DNA from: a virus | DNA length: 38,487 bases | Reading direction: 5' to 3' (one strand) | IMG/VR virus record: IMGVR_UViG_3300047481_001896 | Span: 1-38,487 of that record | Shown here: in pieces, positions 27,004 through 34,495 of the stretch | Layout of the letters: each line of letters begins with the position of its first letter | How positions within the stretch are numbered: the stretch's first letter is position 1 | Notes under the pieces: model-generated | What the model was told of the DNA's origin: nothing | The model's database searches: none | What the model saw: only the letters and a program-made list of their open reading frames with translations | Translations under genes and position numbers: made by a program

Positions 27004-27572
27004 ATATCACACTGCGCAAGGCTAATGCTGTACAGAACAGCATCAATGATGTAATTAAAAACATCAGCTTCGACACCACTGTAGAACTGAACGAGTTCCA
27101 AGATCCCGGTGTAGAGTTGACCAAGGCCAACGAAGCCTTGTTTACGGCAGATGCCCGTAGACAGAAACTGACGATGGCTCTATATAATATCAGAGCTTTG
27201 GTTGGTACTGCTAATGCCGCTAGTGATATTGATACTACACTAGCTAAAGCTGCGTTTATTGACAAGAGGATTGGTCAATTGGAACAGCTGGCTACATTGA
27301 AGCCTTACACTGATCTCGATGTGATCAAAGGTAAACTTGAGAAGATCAAGAGTCTCAAGGACGAAGCTCGTAGCAGAATTTACGGCTACGGCGATACAGT
27401 AAGTACTACTGTGGTTAGCAAGGAGCAAATCGCTCAGGCCAAGGCAGAAATCCTTAACCTGAAAAAGCAAAAGCAAAAACTCAATGATGAAATTTTAGAG
27501 TTGAACATTAAAACTGAGATTCCGCTCAGCGATGAAGTTGTTCAAGTCCTTCAAGAAGAAGGCTTGCTCTAA
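26994..27572 (+). CDS. Phage coiled-coil protein, 192 aa
   Basis: Start ATG 26994 overlaps the rpoZ end; ATG 27000 in the ATGA overlap is an equal alternative. Mainly helical: [15 protein letters not shown], a long region with [17 protein letters not shown], then [22 protein letters not shown] (heptads, about 150-178), ending [13 protein letters not shown]. Members of this kind occur in T4-like aquatic phages without known role. Confidence 0.8.
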   Translation: MGMNITLRKANAVQNSINDVIKNISFDTTVELNEFQDPGVELTKANEALFTADARRQKLTMALYNIRALVGTANAASDIDTTLAKAAFIDKRIGQLEQLATLKPYTDLDVIKGKLEKIKSLKDEARSRIYGYGDTVSTTVVSKEQIAQAKAEILNLKKQKQKLNDEILELNIKTEIPLSDEVVQVLQEEGLL

Positions 27573-27951
27573 CAGACCCCGGGGTCCCTTCCTCGTTATT
27601 AAAGGGGGTAATTGACTTCACCAGAATGTCAGGGTGCAAACGGTAACGACCCCAAGGCCCTCTTTAGGGGCGACTTGAGACACCGTGGCGGCAGAAGCAG
27701 AACTGACGACAAAAACCTAAATACTGATCGACAGGGTAGACAACTCAGTCTAGGGCGGAACAGGGAACTGTGGCTAGACACTTTTATTGATAGCATTCAG
27801 CGGGTATCGTTTGTGGACGCACAGACTCATGAGGAATAGGGCCATCTTACTCTTCTGATAAAACCGTGAGCAATGGCTTATGAGGAGAATCGAACTCCAC
27901 TCAGAAATTCGCTCAGTCCTATAAGGCTTGAGTACTATCAATAAAAGTTTG
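27573..27951 (+). ncRNA. Structured non-coding RNA candidate C, before initiator-like tRNA
   Basis: 379 bases without a convincing gene. A perfect 14-bp stem, ACTTTTATTGATAG (27780-27793) with its complement at 27935-27948, closes a domain holding several hairpins: GTTTGTG/CACAGAC with loop GACG; CTCAT...GCCAT/ATGGC...ATGAG; GGAG/CTCC; CTCA...CC/GG...TGAG. In the 5' half are a 12-bp palindrome (GACCCCGGGGTC) and alternative pairings of one GTCTAG (with TAGAC upstream or CTAGAC downstream). A multibranched RNA is likely; no known family fits by eye. Confidence 0.6.
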
Positions 27952-27952
27952 A

Positions 27953-28026
27953 CGCGGAGTATAGAAATGGTATCTTGTCAGTCTCATAAGCTGACGTTGG
28001 GGGTTCGACTCCCTCCTCCGCAACCA
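27953..28026 (+). tRNA. Initiator-like tRNA-fMet (CAT) with C1-A72 mismatch
   Basis: Reading T8-A9 normally puts C1 opposite A72, with six good pairs after it (GCGGAG/CTCCGC) and the end AACCA. C1-A72 is the formylation mark of bacterial initiator tRNA. Loop CTCATAA, anticodon CAT. The three G-C pairs usual in the initiator anticodon stem are absent (TCAGT/GCTGA), so it is a partial match. Confidence 0.8.
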
Positions 28027-28031
28027 ATCAT

Positions 28032-28110
28032 CCGAGTGTAGGATAGCCTGGTTCATTCCGCCTGCTTTGGGAGCAGGATGTCGCAAGTTCGAATCTTGCC
28101 ACTCGGACCA
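28032..28110 (+). tRNA. tRNA-Pro (TGG)
   Basis: Acceptor CCGAGTG/CACTCGG, stem CCTGC/GCAGG with loop TTTGGGA, anticodon TGG, encoded CCA. Confidence 0.92.
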
Positions 28111-28114
28111 TTTA

Positions 28115-28189
28115 CTCGCTGTAGTTCAATGGACAGAACGAGTTCCTCCTAAGAACTAGATCCAGGTTCGATTCCTGGTAGCGAGGCCA
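28115..28189 (+). tRNA. tRNA-Arg (CCT)
   Basis: Acceptor CTCGCTG/TAGCGAG, stem AGTTC/GAACT with loop CTCCTAA, anticodon CCT, encoded CCA. Confidence 0.92.
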
Positions 28190-28192
28190 AGT

Positions 28193-28200
28193 GTTAAATA
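28193..28200 (+). promoter_or_regulatory. Late promoter-like octamer GTTAAATA before tRNA-Gly
   Basis: Ends 7 bases before the first base of tRNA-Gly (TCC). Same spacing as in the leaderless protein genes, so transcription could begin at or next to the tRNA 5' end. Confidence 0.4.
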
Positions 28201-28207
28201 GTTTTAT

Positions 28208-28285
28208 GCGGGTAGACAGGACAAGGGGCGTCCAGCAGCCTTCCAAGCTGAAGATCGCGGAGTTCGACTCTCCCTACCCGCTCCA
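28208..28285 (+). tRNA. tRNA-Gly (TCC)
   Basis: Acceptor GCGGGTA with TACCCGC, stem GCAGC/GCTGA with loop CTTCCAA, anticodon TCC, encoded CCA. The D-arm is irregular (AGGACAAGGGGCGTCC). Confidence 0.88.
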
Positions 28286-28291
28286 TAATAA

Positions 28292-28864
28292 ATGCAAGTA
28301 ATAGATCAAAACGATACCTTCCGGAAGTTTGACTTTAGCTCTGTAATTACTGAGCAGGATAATAATATCGCCATAGGCATTATTAAAGAAATTATCGCTG
28401 ACGGAAATTACTTTGCAAATTCTCCTAAGTATCAAACCAAAGAAAATATTTTTGCTAGAGCAGAAGACATCTGGTTAAAATATAGAATGAGTTTTTTATT
28501 CAGTGTTTTCTTATATCTAGGTCGTGAAGTTAAAGTTTCTAATATGATGGCCTGGTCATTTATGACTAATCTTGAGGGTGCCGAAAATCGAGAAAATCTT
28601 TGGCATCATCATTGGCATCCATCTAAACCCGAATCTAAAATTATGAGCGGGATCTTTTATCTTGATATTCCCAACGATGTAAAAGATCTAGATTACTGCG
28701 GAACAGAATTCGCTCCGGAAGGTTTAGAATCCGATGTGAAATTTTTTGTAAGACCTTCCAAATACAATTGGCTGATTTACCCTGGTGATAAATGGCACAG
28801 ACCGGGAATAGTGCAGAGTAATGAATACAGGTTTATATTAGCTGCGGACGTTGAATATCTCTAA
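28292..28864 (+). CDS. 2OG-Fe(II) oxygenase-like phage protein, 190 aa
   Basis: No signal peptide. A helical N-terminal half precedes a jelly-roll-like half: WHHHWHPSKPESKIMSGIFY, LDIPNDVKD, GTEFAPEG, then WLIYPGDKWHRPGIVQ, EYRFILAADVEYL. The H-x-H...SG-x-Y-L...P...H...R order is that of phage 2-oxoglutarate/iron hydroxylases, with the distal His in KWHRPG and the Arg in EYRF. The usual Asp of HxD is not obvious. The function in the phage is unknown. It lies between two tRNA-Gly genes. Confidence 0.75.
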   Translation: MQVIDQNDTFRKFDFSSVITEQDNNIAIGIIKEIIADGNYFANSPKYQTKENIFARAEDIWLKYRMSFLFSVFLYLGREVKVSNMMAWSFMTNLEGAENRENLWHHHWHPSKPESKIMSGIFYLDIPNDVKDLDYCGTEFAPEGLESDVKFFVRPSKYNWLIYPGDKWHRPGIVQSNEYRFILAADVEYL

Positions 28865-28865
28865 T

Positions 28866-28939
28866 GCGGGTATGATGTAATGGTAACCTACAACTTTGCC
28901 AAAGTTGATTTGCGAGTTCGATTCTCGCTACCCGCTCCA
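28866..28939 (+). tRNA. tRNA-Gly (GCC), copy 2
   Basis: Acceptor GCGGGTA/TACCCGC, stem CAACT/AGTTG with loop TTGCCAA, anticodon GCC, encoded CCA. It starts one base after the upstream stop codon. Confidence 0.92.
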
Positions 28940-28943
28940 AACT

Positions 28944-29017
28944 GCCCCTTTAGTTAAATGGTATAACAGGTCCCTCGTAATGATCAATTGGCAGTTCGAT
29001 TCTGCCATGGGGCACCA
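28944..29017 (+). tRNA. tRNA-Thr (CGT)
   Basis: Acceptor GCCCCTT with ATGGGGC, loop CTCGTAA with anticodon CGT, one mismatch and one wobble in the anticodon stem. Most of it matches the Thr (TGT) tRNA at 26365. Encoded CCA. Confidence 0.87.
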
Positions 29018-29018
29018 T

Positions 29019-29047
29019 TTGACAGTAATTAAAAAATAAACTATAAT
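29019..29047 (+). promoter_or_regulatory. Sigma-70 promoter, TTGACA-N17-TATAAT
   Basis: Minus-35 at 29019-29024 begins within 2 bases of the last tRNA; minus-10 at 29042-29047. Perfect consensus; starts the infA operon. A 9-codon frame from ATG 29071 overlaps the infA start and could be a leader. Confidence 0.9.
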
Positions 29048-29085
29048 AATACAAAGGAGATTATAATTTATGATCAAGGACGTAT

Positions 29086-29304
29086 ATGTCAAAAACTGAT
29101 ATTATAGAACTAGTTGGTGTAGTAGAAGAAGTGCTGCCGGGCAGTATGTATAGGATTAAATTAGAGCAGATGTCTAAACCTATTGTTTGCTATACAGGCG
29201 GTAAATTGAAACAGCATAAAATTAAAATAATTTTAGGTGATAAAGTAAAGGTAGAAGTCAGTGCCTATGATCTAACCAAAGGTCGTGTCACATATCGTTT
29301 ATAA
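29086..29304 (+). CDS. infA: Translation initiation factor IF-1 homologue
   Basis: IF-1 binds the ribosomal A site and helps IF-2 and IF-3 place the initiator tRNA. 72 residues, the exact E. coli length: an OB-fold with IIELVGVVEEVLPGSMYRIKLE (IE-x-x-GxVxExLPxxMFRVxLE), HKIKIILGDKVKVEVSAYDL (xIRIxxGDKVxVExxPYDL) and a TKGRVTYR end (SKGRIxxR). AAGGA lies in the spacer before the ATG. A perfect promoter drives it. With the initiator-like tRNA at 27953 it implies the phage intervenes at translation initiation. A phage IF-1 is unusual to my knowledge. Confidence 0.93.
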   Translation: MSKTDIIELVGVVEEVLPGSMYRIKLEQMSKPIVCYTGGKLKQHKIKIILGDKVKVEVSAYDLTKGRVTYRL

Positions 29305-29314
29305 GGAAATCGAG

Positions 29315-29854
29315 ATGAATCCGTGGATCCAAAATGTATCGCTGAGCGATATTAAAAAAGGTCATCATATCGATGCAGGTATTAATTCCATGCTGATTCA
29401 AATTGTCGATCCTGATATGGAGTTTCCTACTCCCGGCTATCAGTTCAAAGAAATTCATCAGTTTGAATTTCTTGATCTAGAAAAGTCAGACGACACCATC
29501 AACGATGCTTGGAAAATCTCTGACGCACAGGCTGAGCAACTTATTCAACTGCTACAACGAGCATTTGATAATCATATGAACGTTGTAGTTCATTGTGTGG
29601 CTGGTGTTTGTCGCAGTGGTGCTGTCTGCGAGATTGGTGTTATGATGGGCTTCCGTGATACTGAAGTATTTCGTTCGCCTAATCTCTTAGTCAAGCACAA
29701 GATGATGAAGTGCTTGGGTTGGACCTATGACGAGCAGGAGCCTCACACAATTAATGGGGCTCCTGTCGAAGAAGATTGGACCAACGATAACGAAAAGGTT
29801 TTTACTTTGGCAGCAGCTCGTCGTGAGCGTAGACAGAGTGAAGGAGATATCTAA
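29315..29854 (+). CDS. Dual-specificity-type protein phosphatase, 179 aa
   Basis: Cysteine phosphatase fold. VVVHCVAGVCRSGAVCE holds HCxAGxxRS: catalytic Cys, P-loop Arg and Ser. The Asp general acid may be in DLEKSDDTIND upstream. The start ATG 29315 has AAGGAAATCGAG before it and is preferred to an earlier codon inside infA. Substrates are unknown; host kinase signalling or tyrosine-phosphorylated sugars are possible. A charged basic tail ends the protein. Confidence 0.87.
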   Translation: MNPWIQNVSLSDIKKGHHIDAGINSMLIQIVDPDMEFPTPGYQFKEIHQFEFLDLEKSDDTINDAWKISDAQAEQLIQLLQRAFDNHMNVVVHCVAGVCRSGAVCEIGVMMGFRDTEVFRSPNLLVKHKMMKCLGWTYDEQEPHTINGAPVEEDWTNDNEKVFTLAAARRERRQSEGDI

Positions 29855-30259
29855 TTGGAATACGCTATTGTAACTCGAAGCAAACAAACTAAGGCTTTTT
29901 TTGAGCGCATTGTTCCTAGAATGATCAAAGAGCTCAAATTAACTAGTAGTCGTAAAACTGTAATGATCAAAGTGACCAATACAGAAGTTGGAGATCATGA
30001 AGGTGCTACTGTTCCGTTAGATGTGATCGACAGTTATGTGGTATTAATTAAACCTAGAAGTTTGAAAGACATGGGCATAACACTAGCTCACGAAATGGTT
30101 CATGTCAAGCAATTGGCTAAAGGAACATTGAAGCAGGTCAACGGTGTAAATTATTGGAATGGTCGACGCTATCGTAAAAATCACAAGTATCTGAATCTAC
30201 CGTGGGAAATCGAAGCATTTTCTCGACAGGAATTACTGTTTCGCAAATCAATAGAATAG
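29855..30259 (+). CDS. Zinc metalloprotease-like protein (HExxH), 134 aa
   Basis: Start TTG 29855, directly after the previous stop, with AAGGAG 8-9 bases upstream. LAHEMVHVKQLAKG gives HEMVH, the zinc motif, and LPWEIEAFSRQEL gives a downstream Glu that could be the third ligand. The phage family HEMVHxKQ...W-G--Y...PWEiEA is familiar. Substrate unknown. Lys/Arg-rich overall. Confidence 0.82.
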   Translation: MEYAIVTRSKQTKAFFERIVPRMIKELKLTSSRKTVMIKVTNTEVGDHEGATVPLDVIDSYVVLIKPRSLKDMGITLAHEMVHVKQLAKGTLKQVNGVNYWNGRRYRKNHKYLNLPWEIEAFSRQELLFRKSIE

Positions 30260-30272
30260 AAAGGAGGGCAAT

Positions 30273-30878
30273 ATGCCTAGCGTATTTTTAGTAAGCGATA
30301 CGCACTTTGGACACGCTGGCGTTTGCCGTTTTACACGGGACGATGGCTTTACAAAGTTGCGTCCGTGGGACGATCCTGCGGAAATGGACGAAGCTATGAT
30401 CAAGGCCTGGAACGATCGAGTCAAGCCCACAGACAAAGTCTACCATTTAGGCGATGTTGTGATCAACAGAAAAGCCTTAGCCACATTAGGTCGGTTAAAC
30501 GGCGACAAAGTATTGATACGTGGAAATCACGATATTTTTCGTGATACAGATTACAACCAATACTTTCGTGAGTTAAGAGCCTATCACGTCATGAATGGTA
30601 TGATATTGAGCCATATTCCTGTCCACGAAGCATCGTTGGGACGTTTTGGTGTAAACATACACGGACACTTACACGCAGGCCGTGTAAAAAAAGCTCGTGG
30701 TGTAGACGCTAGAACAGGTGCAATATTGTACGGAGACGAAATCGATCCTCGTTACCACTGTGTTTGCGTAGAACAAACACCTGACTTTGCACCTATCTTG
30801 TTTGAAGACGTGTTAAAGCGTATCGAAGCAGAAGGTGGGCAAGTAGGGTTTAGGAACGGCAACGGTCCTACAATGTGA
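30273..30878 (+). CDS. Calcineurin-like metallophosphoesterase 2, 201 aa
   Basis: All family blocks: VSDTHFGH (DxH), LGDVV (GD), RGNHD (GNHD), SHIPVHE (His) and NIHGHLHAGR (GHxH). It is shorter than and only distantly related to the one at 16946. AAGGAGGGC is the ribosome site. Similar enzymes in T4-like phages are uncharacterised. A strong terminator follows. Confidence 0.9.
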   Translation: MPSVFLVSDTHFGHAGVCRFTRDDGFTKLRPWDDPAEMDEAMIKAWNDRVKPTDKVYHLGDVVINRKALATLGRLNGDKVLIRGNHDIFRDTDYNQYFRELRAYHVMNGMILSHIPVHEASLGRFGVNIHGHLHAGRVKKARGVDARTGAILYGDEIDPRYHCVCVEQTPDFAPILFEDVLKRIEAEGGQVGFRNGNGPTM

Positions 30879-30896
30879 CATTATCTACGTACTTTT

Positions 30897-30922
30897 AGGG
30901 CTCTTCGGAGCCCTATTTTTTT
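30897..30922 (+). terminator. Intrinsic terminator with TTCG tetraloop
   Basis: AGGGCTC (30897-30903), TTCG, GAGCCCT (30908-30914), then A and seven T. Perfect; it ends the operon that starts at 29019. Confidence 0.93.
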
Positions 30923-30946
30923 GGCTATAGGTTATCAAACAGACGG

Positions 30947-30954
30947 CATAAATA
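30947..30954 (+). promoter_or_regulatory. T4-like late promoter, CATAAATA
   Basis: One mismatch from TATAAATA, after the terminator and 34 bases before the fibre ATG with a ribosome site (CAGGAG) between. Fits a late structural gene. Confidence 0.6.
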
Positions 30955-30988
30955 ATACAACAAGAGATAGCTCCAGGAGTCGATTACT

Positions 30989-32665
30989 ATGCCTTTACAA
31001 ATTCGCAGAGGAACAACAGCGGAAAGAACGTCAATTAGGCCCATCATAGGCGAATTGATCTATGATACAACACTCAAACAAGTTTTTGTCGGTGACAGCA
31101 CAGACGGGGGCGTTACTGGCACCCTTGGCGGAACTGCTGTTACAGCTTTCGGAACAGAAGATGCACAAGACGCTGTAGCCAGTGTTCTTTCCTCTGGTAC
31201 ACATACCGGTATTTCGTTTACCTACGACGACGCTGCTAATAAAATTTCTGCTACTGTAGGGGGTGGGGTCGTTGTCCTAGATATCAAAGGTTCTGTATTC
31301 ACAGATGATACTAGCACAGTGTTAGTAGATAGTGTATTAGGTGCTATAAATTTAGATAATACTATTAGAAGCAATGTAATACCTTATGTAGATTCAACCT
31401 ATGATCTCGGCAGTGCTGCTAAAAGATTTAAAGATTTATATTTGAGCGGTTCCAGTCTTTATGTGGGAAACGCTGTAATAACAGCTACAGGCTCAGCTAT
31501 TAATTTACCAGCTGGCTCCACGGTTGGCGGTGTAGCTATTGGTTCGGGATCAGGCGACGGTGTAATAACCGGCAGTAATTACAATATAAACATCGTAGCA
31601 GACGACAGTACCGTTTTATTAAATTCAGGAACAGGTATTATTACTGCTCCGGGAGGATTTGTTGGTAATCTCACTGGCAATGTTACTGGTGCTATGACCG
31701 GTGCTGTCTTTGGTAATGTAAGATCTACTAATGGCGTTACTGTGTTGAATTCAGGCACCACAGGAGATGATGCTTCGTTTGTTGGTATTGTTACCGGTGA
31801 TATTTACGGTTCGGTATTAGCTGAAGACAGCACCGTGATCGTAGATCAATTGAATCAATCGGTGAATGCATCAGGAGGATTTACAGGCAATCTAGTAGGT
31901 AATGTTACAGGTAACCTAACAGGTAATGTTACAGGTAACCTAACAGGTAATGTTACAGGTAACCTAACAGGTAATGTTACAGGTAACCTAACAGGTAATG
32001 TTACAGGTAACCTAACAGGTAATGTTACAGGTAACCTAACAGGTAATGTTACAGGTAACCTAACAGGATTACATATTGGTGATGCTATAGGATCTGTGTT
32101 CGCACAAGATTCTACCCTTCTTGTTAACGGTGTAGATGGGAAAATCGTAGGACCAATAGAAACTAATTCTATTTTGATAGATAAAAACCTAGGTGGTATA
32201 TTAATAGAATCGGAAGGGGATGTAAATGATTCCTATGATTTATTTACTATAAAGCTAGCTAATAGCGAAGTTGACGGATCTCCTAAACTACAACTCAGAT
32301 CTAGAGGAACTATAAATAGTCCAACTGTGATTTTAACCGGTGATGCGATTGCCTCAGATTACTATATGGGATATAACGGCACTACACACATTCCTGCGGT
32401 ACTTGTCACAGCGAAAGCTAGCGGAACTGTTACTACAGGAGGAGCTGTTCCAGGAGCTTTCGAAATATCGACACTTAATAATGCCGGATCTCTAGTATCG
32501 GCATTTAAAGTAGATCATACACAATTAGTTCATGTAGCAAATAACAGTGTGGCGGCCGGAGGAGGATCAGGTCAAGTAAATGTCGGCGGCGGAGTAGTTG
32601 GTTATCTCAAATTAAATATTGGCGGAACAGATTATGCTATTCCGTATTATGGTTTAAATCCTTAA
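30989..32665 (+). CDS. Phage fibre-like structural protein with repeats, 558 aa
   Basis: MPLQIRRGTTAERTSIRPII, GELIYDT and QVFVGD are a common N-terminus of T4-like phage tail-fibre or virion surface proteins. Beta-strand repeats follow with alternating G-N-V-T and G-N-L-T. Seven exact 8-residue repeats (GNVTGNLT) occupy residues about 304-359, encoded by seven identical 24-bp repeats. The C-terminal part (about 380-558) is a Gly/Ser/Ala-rich shaft and a domain ending YLKLNIGGTDYAIPYYGLNP, as in fibre tips. Host attachment is the likely role. It is followed by a terminator and the AT-rich minus-strand cassette. Confidence 0.85.
   Translation: MPLQIRRGTTAERTSIRPIIGELIYDTTLKQVFVGDSTDGGVTGTLGGTAVTAFGTEDAQDAVASVLSSGTHTGISFTYDDAANKISATVGGGVVVLDIKGSVFTDDTSTVLVDSVLGAINLDNTIRSNVIPYVDSTYDLGSAAKRFKDLYLSGSSLYVGNAVITATGSAINLPAGSTVGGVAIGSGSGDGVITGSNYNINIVADDSTVLLNSGTGIITAPGGFVGNLTGNVTGAMTGAVFGNVRSTNGVTVLNSGTTGDDASFVGIVTGDIYGSVLAEDSTVIVDQLNQSVNASGGFTGNLVGNVTGNLTGNVTGNLTGNVTGNLTGNVTGNLTGNVTGNLTGNVTGNLTGNVTGNLTGLHIGDAIGSVFAQDSTLLVNGVDGKIVGPIETNSILIDKNLGGILIESEGDVNDSYDLFTIKLANSEVDGSPKLQLRSRGTINSPTVILTGDAIASDYYMGYNGTTHIPAVLVTAKASGTVTTGGAVPGAFEISTLNNAGSLVSAFKVDHTQLVHVANNSVAAGGGSGQVNVGGGVVGYLKLNIGGTDYAIPYYGLNP
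31898..32065 (+). repeat. Seven exact tandem 24-bp repeats in the fibre gene
   Basis: Each unit begins GGTAATGTTACAGG and encodes GNVTGNLT. All seven copies are identical at the DNA level, so expansion is recent and copy number is probably variable. A partial older unit lies near 31662-31700. Confidence 0.95.
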
Positions 32666-32667
32666 AT

Positions 32668-32688
32668 AAAAGCCCGTTAAGGGCTTTT
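32668..32688 (+). terminator. Bidirectional intrinsic terminator
   Basis: AAAAGCCC (32668-32675), 5-base loop, GGGCTTTT (32681-32688). T-runs on both strands; it serves the fibre gene and the converging radical SAM gene. Confidence 0.9.
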
Positions 32689-34495
32689 ATTTTATAAATA
32701 CTTCCGCATTGAGTTCTATAATTTTATTTTTTAATTTTCCCGATCTTCTTAAAACCCAAATATTTGTATAAGTAGGTACAAAATCTTTGAACTGGCATTC
32801 TATCTTGTAAGCTGTTTTCTTTTCTTGCCAATTTTCTAAATTATAATTTGATTCGATATAGTCAAGAGGCAAATATTTAGGATTCATAACAAATCTTTTT
32901 TGAATTTCGATTATTGTAGGATCTATATAACCGAGAGATTTAGAAAACTCAATTATAAAAATTAAAACTGTTTCTAAATTATCATAGATCAATGAATGAC
33001 TTTTTCCGTTATAATGATGAACAGGAATATCAACCATTAAGGTCCCTGTATCAAATAAATATCTAATATTTTTTTCTACTTCTCTATACTCATTTCCTAA
33101 GATTCCTTGATCTTGTTTCAACGAATTTAAAAGTTTGCTGTAGAATTTTTTATAAGGTATATCTAACACATTTCTACAATATTTAGAAATTATTTGACTC
33201 CAACCTAGATAATGAAAATTTTGTACGGTCCAATGAAACATATAAGCATCGGTTAGATCATTTTTACTCATCGTGTTAGTTTCACATACTAAATCTGTAT
33301 ATTCCGGAATATTGCTTAAATCATTAAAAGAGAATGGTTGATAATTTTCGCATCTAATTGTTTTTATACCGTACTTAAATTTTTGAACCTGATTTAATTC
33401 AGTATTCTCCATTACATTTGCAAGATACATTTCACATTGAGTATGCTGACCTAGCTCTAATAATTCGGATATACCATCTATAAAACTTTCTAGTGTTTCT
33501 TCAGGTAACCCTAGTATTACTTCAGTGTATGTTGTAACTCCATATTGATGACTCAACGCATACATATTTTTCAGATCGTTACTGGCCATATTATCTCTTT
33601 TTATAACCTCAAGAGTCTTTGGATTCATGCTCTGTACACTAAGAGTAACTCCTCGACCCAAAGGACCCAGGGCCTTAGCAACTTTAAATATGTGTTCATT
33701 ACTATTTTTTGCATAGGTAACATTTACATATTCTAAACATGAATTTTTACTATATTTCTCTAATATAGTAGCTATTTCTAAATCTCTTTCTTTGAACGCC
33801 CCAAAATTTGCATCTGTAATAAACAGAGTAGTAATAGGATTCTTTGTTACCCATTCTATTTCATCTTTTACCCGTTCTAAATTAAATCTTTTTACCTTGC
33901 CGTAGGTAGTACTACCCCAATCGCAAAAAGTACAAGAATACGGACATCCTCTATTAGTTTCTAGTACTCCTTGAAAAAAATCTTCTGGAGATTCGGCAAT
34001 GATATCGTCAAAAAAACCAATAAGGTAGGGACTAGGAATTTCTAAATTCTCTAATCTTTTTTTCGTATATAACTCTTGAAGTTTGTTGCCTGCATCTATA
34101 GTTCTAAGAATTTCTAAAAAACTTTCTTCACCTTCTCCGAAAACAATAGAATCAATAAAATCATATTTTAAATGATTACTTCCTGATTGAGGTCCTCCAA
34201 ATACTATATGTGTCTCAGGCCATAATTCCTTAATTTTTTTTGCAGCCGTTAAATTATATTGTTCATTCCAACAGTAGCAACTAAAAACACATACGGTAGG
34301 GTCTTCTATTTTTTTTAATACGGTATCAATAGGATCTCTCCTATAAATTTTTCCTTTTACTTCCCAATTTAATTTTATATCATCGAACTGCTGAGCATAA
34401 GCCCAAAGACAACCAACCGAATATGGTAACCAATACTGTGTTCTTTCGCCGAATTTAGCAGAATAGTTACACTGAAAAAAATATATAGATTTCAT
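32687..34495 (-). CDS. B12-binding-type radical SAM enzyme, 602 aa
   Basis: Radical SAM enzymes cut S-adenosylmethionine to start difficult chemistry. The N-terminal part (about 1-125) reads like a cobalamin-binding Rossmann domain (VFSCYCWNEQYN...HIVFGGPQ), without an obvious DxHxxG. The core has RGCPYSCTFCDWGS (Cx3Cx2C, about 183-190) with a GE-like GEGEES before it, and a TIM-barrel region with TLFITDANFGAF and EVILGLPEETLESF. The C-terminal 200 residues are unassigned. A methyl transfer or carbon-carbon step is possible. Product unknown. It is the last gene of a six-gene minus-strand cassette. Confidence 0.88.
   Translation of the reverse strand: MKSIYFFQCNYSAKFGERTQYWLPYSVGCLWAYAQQFDDIKLNWEVKGKIYRRDPIDTVLKKIEDPTVCVFSCYCWNEQYNLTAAKKIKELWPETHIVFGGPQSGSNHLKYDFIDSIVFGEGEESFLEILRTIDAGNKLQELYTKKRLENLEIPSPYLIGFFDDIIAESPEDFFQGVLETNRGCPYSCTFCDWGSTTYGKVKRFNLERVKDEIEWVTKNPITTLFITDANFGAFKERDLEIATILEKYSKNSCLEYVNVTYAKNSNEHIFKVAKALGPLGRGVTLSVQSMNPKTLEVIKRDNMASNDLKNMYALSHQYGVTTYTEVILGLPEETLESFIDGISELLELGQHTQCEMYLANVMENTELNQVQKFKYGIKTIRCENYQPFSFNDLSNIPEYTDLVCETNTMSKNDLTDAYMFHWTVQNFHYLGWSQIISKYCRNVLDIPYKKFYSKLLNSLKQDQGILGNEYREVEKNIRYLFDTGTLMVDIPVHHYNGKSHSLIYDNLETVLIFIIEFSKSLGYIDPTIIEIQKRFVMNPKYLPLDYIESNYNLENWQEKKTAYKIECQFKDFVPTYTNIWVLRRSGKLKNKIIELNAEVFIK

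Noticed and set aside
27612-27839. 75-codon open frame in RNA candidate C
   Set aside because: Starts at TTG without a ribosome site, composition is unlike neighbours (Arg/Gly/Asp-rich), and it lies over strong RNA stems.
27875-27945. tRNA on the minus strand (T-loop-like TTCGATT with GGAG/CTCC)
   Set aside because: No matching acceptor or anticodon arm could be built; on the plus strand it fits as one hairpin of RNA C.
31898-32065. Possible CRISPR array
   Set aside because: The 24-bp units are contiguous and identical with no spacers, and they code in frame for GNVTGNLT.
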